A DNA stretch of 64,000 nt, taken from contig CBDCEX010000018.1 in assembly GCA_965216025.1 (NCBI GenBank), positions 124,001 through 188,000 of the forward strand. The letters are read 5' to 3'. Positions 7,510 to 16,490 of the stretch are shown here, in pieces. How positions within the stretch are numbered: position 1 is the first letter of the stretch; each line of letters opens with the position of its first letter. The notes under the pieces are model-generated. The model was not told the DNA's origin, searched no databases, and saw only the letters and a program-made list of their open reading frames with translations. Made by a program: the position numbers and the translations under genes. This stretch comes from JADFQT01 sp965216025. GTDB taxonomy: Bacteria; Chloroflexota; Dehalococcoidia; Lucifugimonadales; UBA3495.

Positions 7510-8874
7510 ATGCTGAAACTGCTGTATTTCGCGATCTTCATCTCCCTGACGACCCTATTGGCCTGTTCCGGCCCGGAGACGAGTTCATCCCCAACCGCCG
7601 TAGCCCAAGCCGAAGACCCAGCGCAGACCGAAAGTCCAATCCCGGCCGGAGATCCAACCACCGCGCCGGTAGAAGAACCGACGCCGACCGACGCGCCCTT
7701 GGAAACAACTCCGGAGCCCGGAATGCTCGCCCCCATCAACCTGAACGATCCGGAAACCTTTATGTCCCAGTTGTCGAGCGCGGAGCAATCCTGCATCTCG
7801 GAAAACGGAGACCCCCGGCAGCTGCTGATGCTGATGAGAGGCCCGGGCCCAGGCTCACCACAGGATGCCCAAGAGTTGATCCCATGCCTGGGGGACGAAA
7901 CGCTGCTGAGACTATTCCTGACCGGACTCACCGGCCAAACCGAGCCACTGAGCGCAGAGACATCCACCTGCGTCCGCAGCGGATTCCAGGACTTTGACAT
8001 CGCCACCGTGCTGCTCTCCTCAAGCATGGGACCCGGCGGCGAAGCAGCCACCATGATGGGCAGCATGGCAGGATTCGTCCTGACGCTCTCCTGTCTGAAC
8101 GAGGAAGAATGGCAGATGGCCAGCCCCCGCCTAGGCCTGAGACCAGAGGAGCGGGAGAGCCTGCAATGCGTGACGAGCCAGTTGGGCGGGCCCGCGGGGT
8201 TGGCAGCAGCGCTGCAACCCAGGGACGGGGAACCTCCCACGGCCTACACCAACGCCGCAACGGCATGCGGACTGCAGATGGTCGGCGCTCCGGGACCCAG
8301 AACGCCTGGCCCCACCGGTATGAACGACACGGGACTCCTCACGTCCGAACTGTCAGACGCCGAGCTGTCCTGCCTGTCGGAAATCGGAGACCCCCAGCAG
8401 TTGGTGACTCTGATGAACAGCCCGGATCTCGCGTCGCCGCAGGAAAGGGACGCAATGGCCGGATGCCTGGAGCACGAGACCCTGCTGAAGCTATTCCTGA
8501 ACGGATTCACAGACCAGACCGGACCGCTGAGCGATGACACCTCAGCCTGCGTCAGCGCCGGGTTCCAGAACTTCGACCTGCCCGCCATGATGCTCGCCAA
8601 CCAGGAAGGACCAGGCGCGCAAGCCGCCATGGTCAAGGGCATGGCGGGAATCTTAATCACGCTCAGCTGCCTGAACGAAGAGGAGTGGCAGGCTGCCAGT
8701 CCGGCCCTGGACCTGCCACCTGAAGGGAGGGAACCCCTGCAGTGCGTCATGAACCTGCTGGGCGGACCCGAAGGAGTCGAGGCGTCGCTGGAATCCAAAG
8801 AGGGAGAGCCGCCCCTGGCCCTCTTTAATGCGGCAGCCGAGTGCGGGATGGTGATGGGAGGACCGTTAGGCTAA
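7510..8874 (+). CDS. Lipoprotein with tandem Cys-rich repeats
   Basis: 454 residues. The signal peptide ends in the lipobox LLAC at residue 19. Residues 20-65 are a Pro/Thr/Glu spacer. Two copies of a domain of about 180 residues follow (roughly 80-255 and 275-450). Each has six conserved cysteines in the order SC, PCL/GCL, TCV/ACV, LSCLNEEEW, LQCV and CG, suggesting three disulfides or a metal site per repeat. GAGGAG lies upstream of the ATG. The protein would be anchored outside the membrane. I know no function for the repeat. Confidence 0.85.
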   Translation: MLKLLYFAIFISLTTLLACSGPETSSSPTAVAQAEDPAQTESPIPAGDPTTAPVEEPTPTDAPLETTPEPGMLAPINLNDPETFMSQLSSAEQSCISENGDPRQLLMLMRGPGPGSPQDAQELIPCLGDETLLRLFLTGLTGQTEPLSAETSTCVRSGFQDFDIATVLLSSSMGPGGEAATMMGSMAGFVLTLSCLNEEEWQMASPRLGLRPEERESLQCVTSQLGGPAGLAAALQPRDGEPPTAYTNAATACGLQMVGAPGPRTPGPTGMNDTGLLTSELSDAELSCLSEIGDPQQLVTLMNSPDLASPQERDAMAGCLEHETLLKLFLNGFTDQTGPLSDDTSACVSAGFQNFDLPAMMLANQEGPGAQAAMVKGMAGILITLSCLNEEEWQAASPALDLPPEGREPLQCVMNLLGGPEGVEASLESKEGEPPLALFNAAAECGMVMGGPLG

Positions 8875-8961
8875 ACCCGAGAGCCGCAGGACGCTCGACG
8901 GCACAGAGGGCAGTAGCCGAATGTCCACAGGCCCCGTATAAGACTATCACAATTCAAATAT

Positions 8962-8997
8962 CAAGCCCCCCGGCGTCGCAAAGGTGCCGGGGGCTTG
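8962..8997 (+). terminator. GC-rich terminator-like hairpin
   Basis: CAAGCCCCC.GGC pairs with GCCGGGGGCTTG around a 10-base loop with one bulged C, about 90 bases after the lipoprotein stop. There is no T-run, so it may be a weak or factor-assisted terminator. Confidence 0.5.
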
Positions 8998-9035
8998 CCA
9001 CCCGTCACAGGGCCGGCATCCAGTCCTGCATCACC

Positions 9036-9317
9036 ATGACGCCCCTCCTACTGGTCCGGGATACGGACACCTTCTGCGACAGCCTCCTGGCAACCGGGGT
9101 AGAGCGATTCATCGCCCAGACCTTCCACTTCCAGAAGGGCGAGTTCGTCGCCCAGACCAGGAAGCAGGCCTTCGACATCATGGCGGAGAAACTGGACTGC
9201 ACGGTGAGCCAGTTCCAGCCCCAGTACGTGAAACACTACCGGGAAGTATTTCAGACGATGAAGGCGAGACTACCCCAGCTGGGAGAGGGACGGCAGGGGT
9301 TCGCCCCACCGTTCTGA
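9036..9317 (+). CDS. Hypothetical protein, possibly partial
   Basis: 93 residues from ATG: TDTFCDSLLATGVERFIAQT, then FHFQKGEFVAQTRKQAFDIM. Charged and helical, not recognised. No ribosome binding site, and the frame is open upstream to 8841, so the start is uncertain and it may be an internal or C-terminal fragment. Confidence 0.4.
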   Translation: MTPLLLVRDTDTFCDSLLATGVERFIAQTFHFQKGEFVAQTRKQAFDIMAEKLDCTVSQFQPQYVKHYREVFQTMKARLPQLGEGRQGFAPPF

Positions 9318-9430
9318 GCGCTGTAGCAACGTAGGAGCTGCGAACACCACCGGCATGTACGGTCCTGTAATCAAGGGCCGAAACACTCCCGCGAGACTCC
9401 CGCCCCGATTCCCAGCACCCGGCAAAAGCA

Positions 9431-9453
9431 CATCCCACCTTGGCTTTGGTTTA
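9431..9453. mobile_element. IS630 terminal remnant
   Basis: CCCACCTTGGCTTTGGTTTA is the terminal inverted repeat found at the ends of the IS630 copies at 11535, 43436 and 51080. Here it is isolated and directly abuts the mini-element at 9454. Confidence 0.75.
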
Positions 9454-9511
9454 GAGCCTATCCTAAAAACGGGTAACACCCGCACGGAAAAGAGGTTGTT
9501 AGGATAGGCTC
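9454..9511. mobile_element. 58-bp mini-element with 13-bp TIRs
   Basis: GAGCCTATCCTAA (9454-9466) and its exact reverse complement (9499-9511) enclose 32 bases and are flanked by TTA on both sides (9451-9453 and 9512-9514). The ends resemble those of IS5-type elements. The size makes it one of the shortest plausible MITEs. Confidence 0.65.
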
Positions 9512-9570
9512 TTAGCTGGACTTTGTACAAAACCTAGACAAAATGAAAGAGCAGGGTAAGCTAACTTGGT

Positions 9571-9762
9571 CTACTCCTTATGAAAGGACAAGTTATGCTC
9601 ACCCTGCCGCGCCAGCGTGCCGGGATAGGCGAACCCGGCCAGGTAGGTGAAGTTCTTGCCCGAGCGGGCGACTATGGCCGAAATGCCTTCTTCGTCCATC
9701 AGCCGGTGCAGCTGCTCTACGTTGGCGATTATCTTGCCGTAGGCGTTGGACATAACCGTCAC
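9571..9762 (-). pseudogene. Xaa-Pro peptidase / creatinase N-terminal fragment
   Basis: MTVMSNAYGKI, then VEQLHRLMDEEGISAIVA and NFTYLAGFAYPGTLAR match the start of creatinase-N domains found in M24 metallopeptidases. Homology stops after about 53 residues at an unrelated tail. The catalytic domain is absent. Confidence 0.7.
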
Positions 9763-9830
9763 TCTCGTTCCTAAACCGGCACCAAGATGGAATCGACATA
9801 TACTCTCATACGAATGCCTGCGGGTTCCAT

Positions 9831-9842
9831 GGCTTTGGTTTA
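9831..9842. mobile_element. IS630 end remnant
   Basis: ATGGCTTTGGTTTA carries the outer bases of the IS630 repeat. On the minus strand its TAA supplies the stop codon of the adjacent gene at 9840. Confidence 0.5.
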
Positions 9843-10097
9843 GGCGGCTGCCTTGGCTCCATTGGTCGGCAACTCTGCAGTTTGCGCTTTCCCATTACGT
9901 GGGGGTAAAGGTGTTTCTATCGTTGCGCTCCTTGGGTCTATGGCAGTTTCTTGATCCATCAGACCGTATTTATGCTCCAGTTCCAGGACAAAACGGTCCA
10001 AATCTTGTTGAGCTTTCTGCACCTCCAGATCCTTCTTATCTACGTCCATCTGCAGCTTCCGTAGCTGGTAGCGCTCTGTCGGATCAAACTCTGCCAT
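9840..10097 (-). CDS. Small coiled-coil protein
   Basis: 85 residues. AGGAGACGAC precedes the ATG. MAEFDPTERYQLRKLQMDVD followed by heptads through LELEHKYGL is a strong coiled coil; the last 35 residues are low-complexity. The stop codon comes from the IS630 end remnant, so the natural C-terminus may have been altered. Function unknown. Confidence 0.65.
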   Translation of the reverse strand: MAEFDPTERYQLRKLQMDVDKKDLEVQKAQQDLDRFVLELEHKYGLMDQETAIDPRSATIETPLPPRNGKAQTAELPTNGAKAAA

Positions 10098-10188
10098 TGT
10101 CGTCTCCTGGCAATAAGATGAGGCCTAGATATTAGAACATATGTACCGTTATTATCAAGGGGCCACTGACACCACGGATACCGCATTT

Positions 10189-10215
10189 TTGCTTTATGGG
10201 TTGGTATCCTATAAT
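10189..10215 (+). promoter_or_regulatory. Possible promoter
   Basis: A perfect TATAAT at 10210-10215 with TTGCTT 15 bases upstream. No plus-strand gene follows closely, so it may belong to a lost element. Confidence 0.25.
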
Positions 10216-10385
10216 TGATTACCTCGTAACAAGGGCCTTTCGGGTTGGTTCTGCGGCGTGAGGGCGCTTAGGCGAGGGATTGGGTTTGTTCCGGTCGGGG
10301 CTTGTGTTGTGGCCGATGAGGTCGTTGTGGCGCGCCATACCCTGTCCGGGTAGGCATCAGCGGGCTCGCAACGGCTCCTGTAGCT

Positions 10386-10715
10386 TCATGCAGTGGGGGG
10401 AGCGGTCGCCAGGGCAGCCGGTGGGACCAACATCTGGTCCAACCGTGCCCGGACCATTCGCTTGACGTTACACGCCAGGGCCTTGAGGTAGACGGCGAGC
10501 CGGACCCTCTCACCTCCACGTACCCGTAGGCGGCCAAGACCATGGCGCCGTTTCAACTCCGAGTTCGTACCCTCTATCCCCGCACGCAACCCGTACCGTT
10601 TACGCCATTGTCCATCCGACTCGGCCCGCCGCCTCCGTCCGATGTTCACCCTGGCGAGGTCCGCACTCAGCACGTAGGCTCCTCTCGGCGACCACTCTCC
10701 CCCGAGCTCAGGGCT
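10386..10715 (-). pseudogene. DDE transposase C-terminal fragment (IS5/IS1182-like)
   Basis: YGLRAGIEGTNSELKRRHGL, then RLAVYLKALACNVKRMVRA, is the C-terminal Glu region of a DDE_Tnp_1 transposase. The upstream half is replaced by hsdS sequence at about 10715. The reading ends in Pro/Ala-rich sequence at 10386. Confidence 0.75.
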
Positions 10716-11301
10716 GGATCTGCTCGTCAGCATGATCGAGGAACCGGACGATGGCTTTCTGTTCCGACAACGGGGGGTGGGGGATGAGAGCGGACTGGAT
10801 TCCGTGGTGAGCTAGTCCGTATCTTGTCACTCCCTTGGCTTCAACATGGAATTGGTAGGCTGTGGGTTTACTCCGGAGAGCCCAGAACAGGTACGGGCCG
10901 TATGTATCCTCCCTGGGGCGGATAATCGCGAGGTGGTACCCGGAGATTAGATCGTCTGCTGGTTCGGTGACGAGTGATGGTACTCCGATGTCGTCCCAGA
11001 CCTCGGAGTCTTTCGTAATGACTACATCATTCCGGTTCAGCCGGAATTTCTCGATCTCGTCTCTGGACGCCGTGGCAGACATGAAGGGGATTCCCTGAGT
11101 GATCCTGTCATTCTTGTATACGTCAACGTAGTTGTAGAGCCTGACGGGAAATTCTTCCTCCTTAGTGTGTTTGTCCACGTTGCTGACCCGCATTTCGGCC
11201 ACGGTGCGCAGGCGACGCACGTGCCAGTGCTCCGGTACATGACACAACCAGTGGACGCCGGAAGATTTGAGAGCGGCGTATGGGTGGAGAACCGAGGTCA
11301 T
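10708..11301 (-). pseudogene. hsdS: Type I restriction specificity subunit, truncated
   Basis: Starts at ATG 11301, which overlaps the upstream ymh-like stop by 4 bases (ATGA). About 190 residues carry the first target-recognition domain: SSGVHWLCHVPEHWHVRRLR, TKDSEVWDDIG and, at the end, PPLSEQKAIVRFLDHAD, the conserved segment before the central helix. Full HsdS has about 400 residues with two such domains. This one stops at the transposase junction, so it cannot assemble a normal methylase. Confidence 0.8.
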
Positions 11302-11534
11302 GGGCCACCTCGGATTCCGGTGGCTACGCAATCGTCGAGTTTCCGATGGAGAAGTGAAATCAGTGTGAAGTAATCCGCCGCATCATCCTCACCGTCCCAC
11401 ATGATCTTCGGTTCGTGTGCAAGTGGGTTCCTCACCGCTGCGAAACAGCCTTTCAATAGAGCGGCGAACCCTTTGTGTTGGGTCTGCTCTGTTTCGGTCC
11501 GTCGCGTGTTGAACTCCAGGATCGGCTCGTTGAC
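11298..11534 (-). pseudogene. TIGR02391 (Ymh) family C-terminal fragment
   Basis: VNEPILEFNTRRTETEQTQH, FAALLKGCFAAVRNPLAHEP, then a helical end (LISLLHRKLDD) match the Ymh C-terminal domain, often encoded inside type I restriction loci. IS630 copy A inserted at 11535 and removed the N-terminus. The overlap with hsdS shows they were co-transcribed. Confidence 0.75.
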
Positions 11535-12765
11535 TAAACCAAAGCCAAGGTGGGAACTACATTTTGCAGCGATGGCAAAGGCGTGGCAGTTTTCATCATC
11601 AGTGCGTCGGCTCGGGCTTGTAAAAGGGTTCAGCAGCGATGTTTCACTTCATCCTTACGGTGAGCTAGCCCGCCGAAGAATACATACATCTTCTCTTGGA
11701 CTTTGGCTTTTGTTCCCAGGCATTCGTTGGCCGTGACCTCTTCCCTGGCCCAGTCCCAGACGGCTTCGTCGGCATTGAAGTCTGGGCTGTAGGCCGGTAA
11801 GGCCACCAACCTCAGATGCAAGTCAGGAGTGGCCAGATGGCTGCGAATCGCTTCACCTCGGTGGGCTGGCCCATTGTCCCAAATCACTACCAGAGGTCCA
11901 GGATGGTTTTCTCTTAGCTGCTGTAAAAAGGCGGTGGAGGTCTCGGCAGTGCTGTTTCCAGCTATCTCCATGGCTTCCACTCCCCAGTCTCCAGACAAAC
12001 TCCCGAGTAGTAGTTGGACTTCTCTCCCCACTGGGGACTGGTGGAGCCCACCAAAGCAGGCTGACCTCGCAACACCCATTTGCCCCTCAGGTCGGCATCG
12101 GCCCGAAAGTGGGCTTCGTCCACGAAGAAGATCTTGGCCCCACTCTCTTGGGCCTCCTCTCGGATTTGGCGGTACTGGAGGACGAAAGCTTTCCGCTCTT
12201 CATCCTTGGCTTTCAGGAGGTTTTTCTTGGGTCGCTTCAGCACGAAGCCCAACCGGTGGAGGTAGTTCAAGCAACTGCTCCGACTCAGCCCCAGATCAAA
12301 GCTCCTCTTGAGAAATTGCCTCACTACTTTCCAATTCCAGTTGGACAATTCAATTCCCGCCTCCCCAGGCGGATTTTGCACCGCAGACTTCAGTTGGTTC
12401 TGTTCACCCCGGCTCAAGACGGGGGGAACCCCCAGTCTGTTCAAAGACCAAACCTTGGGCCCCGGCTCGGCGAAAGTTGGCCAGCCAGTTTCCAATGGTA
12501 TGAGGCTCTCTCTCCAAAGCCTCAGCCACTTGGATCGCCGACCACCCTTGGGCCAACAACCATAGCCCATGCCAACGCTCCCGCTCACGAGGTGTTGGTG
12601 CTCCATACATGCTTTCCCGCAGGTTACCTACATCCAGTTGCCACCGTTCGAGGAGTTGCGCTATGTCTCTCATACCCTCCACCACCGCCAATCGATTTCT
12701 TTTACAGAATATCGCAACTCCTCTGCCGGTTCGTTTTATGTAGGTTTCATCTTAGCTTTGGTTTA
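11535..12765. mobile_element. IS630-family element, copy A
   Basis: 1,231 bp from TAAACCAAAGCCAAGGTGGG (left) to its imperfect inverted copy ending CTTAGCTTTGGTTTA (right). It begins and ends with TA, the expected IS630/Tc1 target. It interrupts the ymh-hsdS operon on the left and a NERD gene on the right. These are different genes, so a rearrangement followed insertion. Confidence 0.85.
11560..12673 (-). pseudogene. IS630 transposase, inactivated
   Basis: The first frame (from ATG about 12673) has MRDIAQLLERWQLDVGNLRE and a helix-turn-helix. It passes to the second frame at a C6 tract (GGTTCCCCCCG), as in copy C. The second frame then has a 1-base deletion near 11985 (CLETGE then KPWR instead of VEAMEIAGN). 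A TGA replaces the CGA of copy B after KHRC near 11633. DDE motifs are visible (FFVDEAHF, VIWDNGPAH). Not functional. Confidence 0.85.
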
Positions 12766-13083
12766 GTCCTGACGGACATGGAGCCGGACGCGGAGATCGA
12801 GGCCTTGGCCGCGGCCAGGAACGTCGCGGTCCACTGGGGATCCCCCGACAACCTGGTGGAGCACCTGGTGGAGCTGGCCGCGGAGCGGAAGGTCTACGTC
12901 AGGCCGACGTCTGCCGGCATCGCCGCGGAGGCGGAGCTGGTGCTCCCCGGGTCAACCCGGGCAGTCCGGACTACTGAGCCGCTGGCCGCGCCGGCGCACC
13001 AGGTCCACATCCACGTCGAGCACCTCCACATCCACGTCGCCGGGCCCGAGGGTCTGACGGATCTACAGGAGGCTCCTCACTAA
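12766..13083 (+). pseudogene. NERD-family protein, C-terminal fragment
   Basis: About 100 residues, DMEPDAEIEALAAARNVAVH through VEHLVELAAERKVYV to VHIHVEHLHIHV, closely parallel the last third of the protein at 25586-26254. The N-terminal nuclease-related domain is replaced by the right end of IS630 copy A. Confidence 0.75.
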
Positions 13084-13091
13084 CCCCACAG

Positions 13092-13146
13092 GGCGCTCCC
13101 GGAGGGCCTGGTCAGGACGGCGACCAGGCAACTCTCCGGGAGCGCC
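13092..13146. repeat. Long two-storey hairpin
   Basis: GGCGCTCCCGGAG pairs with CTCCGGGAGCGCC (13 bp) and, inside, GCCTGGTC pairs with GACCAGGC. It lies 8 bases after the NERD fragment stop and may have been its terminator. No T-run follows. Confidence 0.5.
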
Positions 13147-13461
13147 GGAAAATGTCCCTGCACCACACCAACCGTTGTCGTCCGCCCGACTACCTCTTTG
13201 GTGCGGGAGATGAGGCCATCAGCAAGAGCGACGTGATAAAGCTCATAACCCTCTACCTCTTCGGCTGATTCCAGGGGCGCCCAGGGTACAGTATGGGAAG
13301 GGAAGGTCCCGCTTGTTTCGACGGCGGATGATGCCGCCGCAGGGGCATATCCCCAAGGACGGCGGCGCCGGCTGGGGCGGTGATGGCCACCGTCACCGCC
13401 GCCGACTGCGAGTGTTCCCCCAGCACGGTTCTGAAGGCGCTGCGGCGGGAAGGGCGACGAG

Positions 13462-13572
13462 ATGACTGGGAACATCACCCGCCGCGAGCTGCGGAAATGG
13501 CTCCGCGCCTCCAACGAGGGGAAGGACGTCGAAACCGCCGTTGCCAGGCTGCTGGCGGGCGGCCAGAAATGA
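13462..13572 (+). CDS. Very small ORF, uncertain
   Basis: 36 residues, MTGNITRRELRKWLRASNEG and a helical tail. An overlapping frame from 13383 reads a helix-turn-helix-like CSPSTVLKALRREG, so this region may hold a frameshifted small DNA-binding protein. Otherwise 13147-13702 holds nothing I recognise. Confidence 0.25.
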   Translation: MTGNITRRELRKWLRASNEGKDVETAVARLLAGGQK

Positions 13573-13702
13573 CACTGCGGCCCGCACCTCCCTGAGAATG
13601 GGACGAGAAGCCAAAGACCGGGTCCCAGCAGGGAGACCGGAAGAATCGTCAAGGTGGAGCGGAGCAGACGCGGCATTCGGGTTCTAGCCGGGCAACGCAC
13701 CC

Positions 13703-13879
13703 TTAATTCGCCGTTGCAAGGTATGCTTCGTACTTCTCCCTGACGGCCGACACCAGCTCCTCGCGGACCTTTTCCTTCGCCTGGAGGACGTGGGCCGGGG
13801 CACGTCCGGACGCCTGATCGGCATGGGCGACCTTGGCCACGATGATCCGGAGTTCCTTCAGCACTTCAGGTTCAATCAT
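13703..13879 (-). CDS. Small helical protein, 58 aa
   Basis: CAGGAGG precedes ATG 13879. MIEPEVLKELRIIVAKVAHA, then a charged helix to YEAYLATAN. It follows the zinc-ribbon gene by 40 bases on the same strand, probably one transcript. Unknown function; good translation signal. Confidence 0.55.
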   Translation of the reverse strand: MIEPEVLKELRIIVAKVAHADQASGRAPAHVLQAKEKVREELVSAVREKYEAYLATAN

Positions 13880-13919
13880 CAATGCCTCCTGGTTGACGTA
13901 CTCGGGGTTGCCCGCAGCG

Positions 13920-14228
13920 TCACCCGCCGCCCAGGACCAGGACCACTTTGCAGCGGCCGCACCTGGCGAGCCTTTGCCCGGGCTGGGGCTGGCCTTCGCC
14001 GGTGACCTTGAAACCGCAACTAGGGCACTCGAGGCTCCAGCGAAACTGCAGCAGATCCCTGCGGACCATCCGCTGCTGACCGCCGCCATTCTTCCCAGGC
14101 GGCTTCGGCTTCGCCGGCGTCGTGGCAGGCGCGGGAGGCACGGTCGCCTTGTCGAGGGCCGTGATCTCCTCCCTGGTAAGCTTCTCTCTGGGCCTGGACC
14201 GTCCCAGCAGCGCGTTTCTGTTGGCCAT
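13920..14228 (-). CDS. Small zinc-ribbon protein
   Basis: 102 residues. N-terminal half is basic and Pro/Ala/Lys-rich. C-terminal half has LECPSCGFKVTG and ARCGRCKVVLVL, two CxxC knuckles of a zinc ribbon. GGGGGGAAC precedes the ATG. Phage and plasmid genes often encode such proteins, but here there is no further context. Probably nucleic-acid binding. Confidence 0.6.
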   Translation of the reverse strand: MANRNALLGRSRPREKLTREEITALDKATVPPAPATTPAKPKPPGKNGGGQQRMVRRDLLQFRWSLECPSCGFKVTGEGQPQPGQRLARCGRCKVVLVLGGG

Positions 14229-14587
14229 GTTCCCCCCTTGTCTCAGTTTCCCCCGGTTTGGTTCGCGTAACCCTTTATGTCAGATGGGGGGTCTACAGGT
14301 GTTTACAAACCGCCTGCAGGTTCGGACAACCGCCGTTACGTCTATGTTCACAGTCCCGCCTTCAGGCCGTTCCGCACCGTGTTTTCGTGACCCCCAGGAG
14401 ACCTGCGATCTTCCGCCCTGACGCTCCGGCGTCCTTCATGCGCCACCTCATTGGAAACAATCCAAGATGCCGAAGGTCGAAACGTCGAAGGCTACTGAGC
14501 TGGTGGATCGGGCAGAAGAAGGCGGTTAGTTTCCAAGATCGGGGATTTCAGCAATCGGCATCGGAGACCGCGTTGCGGGTCATATGG
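14229..14587. other. Gap without recognised gene
   Basis: Contains one 20-codon reading (MPKVETSKATELVDRAEEGG) near 14467 that could be a truncated gene start. Otherwise no domain, hairpin or repeat stands out. Confidence 0.4.
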
Positions 14588-15208
14588 CCGCGGCTGCCCG
14601 GGCGTCCGAGACGGCGTTGACACACCCAGTTCCTACCCAACCGCTACCTGTCCACCTGCTGGATGGTCCAACGGCTGACCTCCAGGCGCTTGGCCAGGTC
14701 CCGCTGGCTCACTCCCTTCGACCGCTCTGCCCGGATGTACTCCCGTTGCCGCTCGTTCAGGCTCGGCCGCCGGCCAGGGAAACGCCCCTCGGCCCGCGCC
14801 TTCGCCTGCCCCGCGACCGAGCGCTCCCTGATCGAGTTCCGCCACCACTCGCTGAAGGCGAGCACCATCGTGAGCTGGAGCTTGCCGGTGGCCGTGGACG
14901 TGTTGAAATCTTCCGACAGGGACCGGAACTCCACTCCCGCCCGGTGCAGGCCCTCGATCACCTGCAGCCCGTGGGTCAGCCCCCTGGAGAGCCGGTCAAT
15001 GTGGGTGACCACCAGGGTGTCCCCCTCGACCACCAGGTCCAACAGTTCCAAAAGGCCGCCGCGGTCGTTCCTGGCTCCGCTGGCTTCCTCGGCTCGGATA
15101 TTTCCCAGGGAGCAGCCGGCGCGGACCAGCCGCTCCACCTGCAGGTCCAGATTCTTGTCCTCCGGCTCTCTCACCGAGACCCTAGCGTAACCGTAGAGCG
15201 TCATCCTG
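14588..15208. repeat. Resolvase repeat, copy 2 (621 bp)
   Basis: Second copy of the unit at 4253-4879, same orientation, 6 bases shorter because it lacks the expanded GCCGTG run. Flanks are unrelated to those of copy 1. Confidence 0.8.
14644..15204 (-). CDS. Serine recombinase, second copy
   Basis: 186 residues, identical to the 4309-4875 protein except around residue 103, where NTSTAT replaces the ATATATAT expansion. Catalytic Ser in YARVS and C-terminal helix-turn-helix are intact. This is likely the ancestral form. Confidence 0.9.
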   Translation of the reverse strand: MTLYGYARVSVREPEDKNLDLQVERLVRAGCSLGNIRAEEASGARNDRGGLLELLDLVVEGDTLVVTHIDRLSRGLTHGLQVIEGLHRAGVEFRSLSEDFNTSTATGKLQLTMVLAFSEWWRNSIRERSVAGQAKARAEGRFPGRRPSLNERQREYIRAERSKGVSQRDLAKRLEVSRWTIQQVDR

Positions 15209-15489
15209 CTGCACCCCTGGCTGGAATGGGCAAAAGTATACCGTCCTGCCAGGGAGAAATAAACCGGGTTTTCCAGCCACCCCTGAGCTACGACAAGGGG
15301 GAATTCCCAGCCGGGGCCGTAAACAGGGCTGTTTCCAGCCAGGGCCGCCGGACTCCGCGACCATGCGGCAGGCCCGGTGGTCCAGCAGCGCCATGGTGGA
15401 GAAGTACACCGGCTGGGGAACCTCGCTGGCGCGTCGTGTCGGTGAAAACGAGGTAAAGCGGACCGCTGGAGGTCTGGGACGAGAGACGG
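15209..15489. other. Gap without recognised gene
   Basis: Short readings only. It contains several GGTTTTCCAGCC / TGTTTCCAGCC-like repeats but no gene that I can support. Confidence 0.35.
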
Positions 15490-15492
15490 CTG

Positions 15493-15600
15493 TTCAACCT
15501 CCAGCGGCAGAGTTGTCCCGCCTCAGCCTGCTGATCATCGAAGAACTGGGCTTCGTGCCCCTGTCCCCCACCGGGGCGGAACTCCTCTTCGAGGTCTGCA
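15493..15600 (+). pseudogene. IstB (IS21 helper) fragment
   Basis: LSRLSLLIIEELGFVPLSPT, then GAELLFEV, matches residues 155-195 of the intact IstB at 45521. It holds the Walker B-like IIEELGF strand. Both ends are lost. Confidence 0.8.
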
Positions 15601-15662
15601 GAGACGATAGGGTTTCCTCAAAAATCGAAACCTGTCTCCGTTGCTCCGTCGGAGTGGGGTTC

Positions 15663-16466
15663 TTAAGTTTCGAGGGTACTGGGTTCTGGAATTCGAGCAG
15701 CCTCTGCTTCTATCACTTCCCGATACACCCCAAGTTGCCCGTGAAACCAGTCAGCAATTCCCTGCCAATTCGTCCGGTCTTGCAGGTCACACTGCCACGA
15801 AGATTCCACGCCGCTCGTTTCCAGGATGGCCTTGCTGCGCTCGGCAAGTTGTGCGGTTTCGTCTTCGAGAGGGGAACCCTTGCGCACGAATTCCGCTATG
15901 TAAATTCCCACTCCTCCCGCTGAAGTAGCCAGATATTGGGAGACCAGAAGTCCTTCTATCGGATGGTAGACGTTGCTGTGCCTACGTCCTGTTCTCCAAC
16001 TGATGTCCGCCGGATAAAGCTCCCCGTAATGAACCCAGAAGTCATGGTAGAGATCGTAGACTGCGCTCCTGTCACTGCCCGCTCGCCTTGCTCGAACCTC
16101 CCGGTCCCATTCGTTGGGCTTTTCCAACACCTCGAACCGGAGAGACATCGGCGACGAGGAATCCTGGCCGATGCGCAGGACTTTAACCTGCACTGCAAAG
16201 AAAGCGAACGGGTCGGTCGTATGCTCATTCAGCCAGCGGATCGCGGATAGATGGGGGTTCTGGAAGCCGCGCGCAATCCAGATAACGGTTTGAGCTTCCA
16301 GGCCGGCAAGGTAGGTCAGAGCTTGACCCAAATGGCTGTGGTCAGTGTATTCCAACTGGTTCTCTATCAATATCCGGTTGTCGCTGGGGTCGCGAGCTAG
16401 GATGTCTGCCGAAAAAGGTCCTACTGAAACTTCGGTACCCTCCAATTCCATTGGGATTCCAACCGT
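15663..16466 (-). pseudogene. DUF4268-like nuclease-related protein, N-truncated
   Basis: About 268 residues. GPFSADILARDPSDNRILIE, then NQLEYTDHSHLGQALTYLAG, is a PD-(D/E)xK-type nuclease core (Asp, then Glu-Asn-Gln) seen in proteins annotated DUF4268. The C-terminal part matches the DUF4268 helical domain. The usual N-terminal 60-70 residues are missing: homology starts at TVGIPMELEGTEVS next to the start of the divergent operon at 16491. The frame stays open to 16706 only as antisense. Confidence 0.65.
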
Positions 16467-16490
16467 TTGCGCATGTAGGAGGCCGACAGG

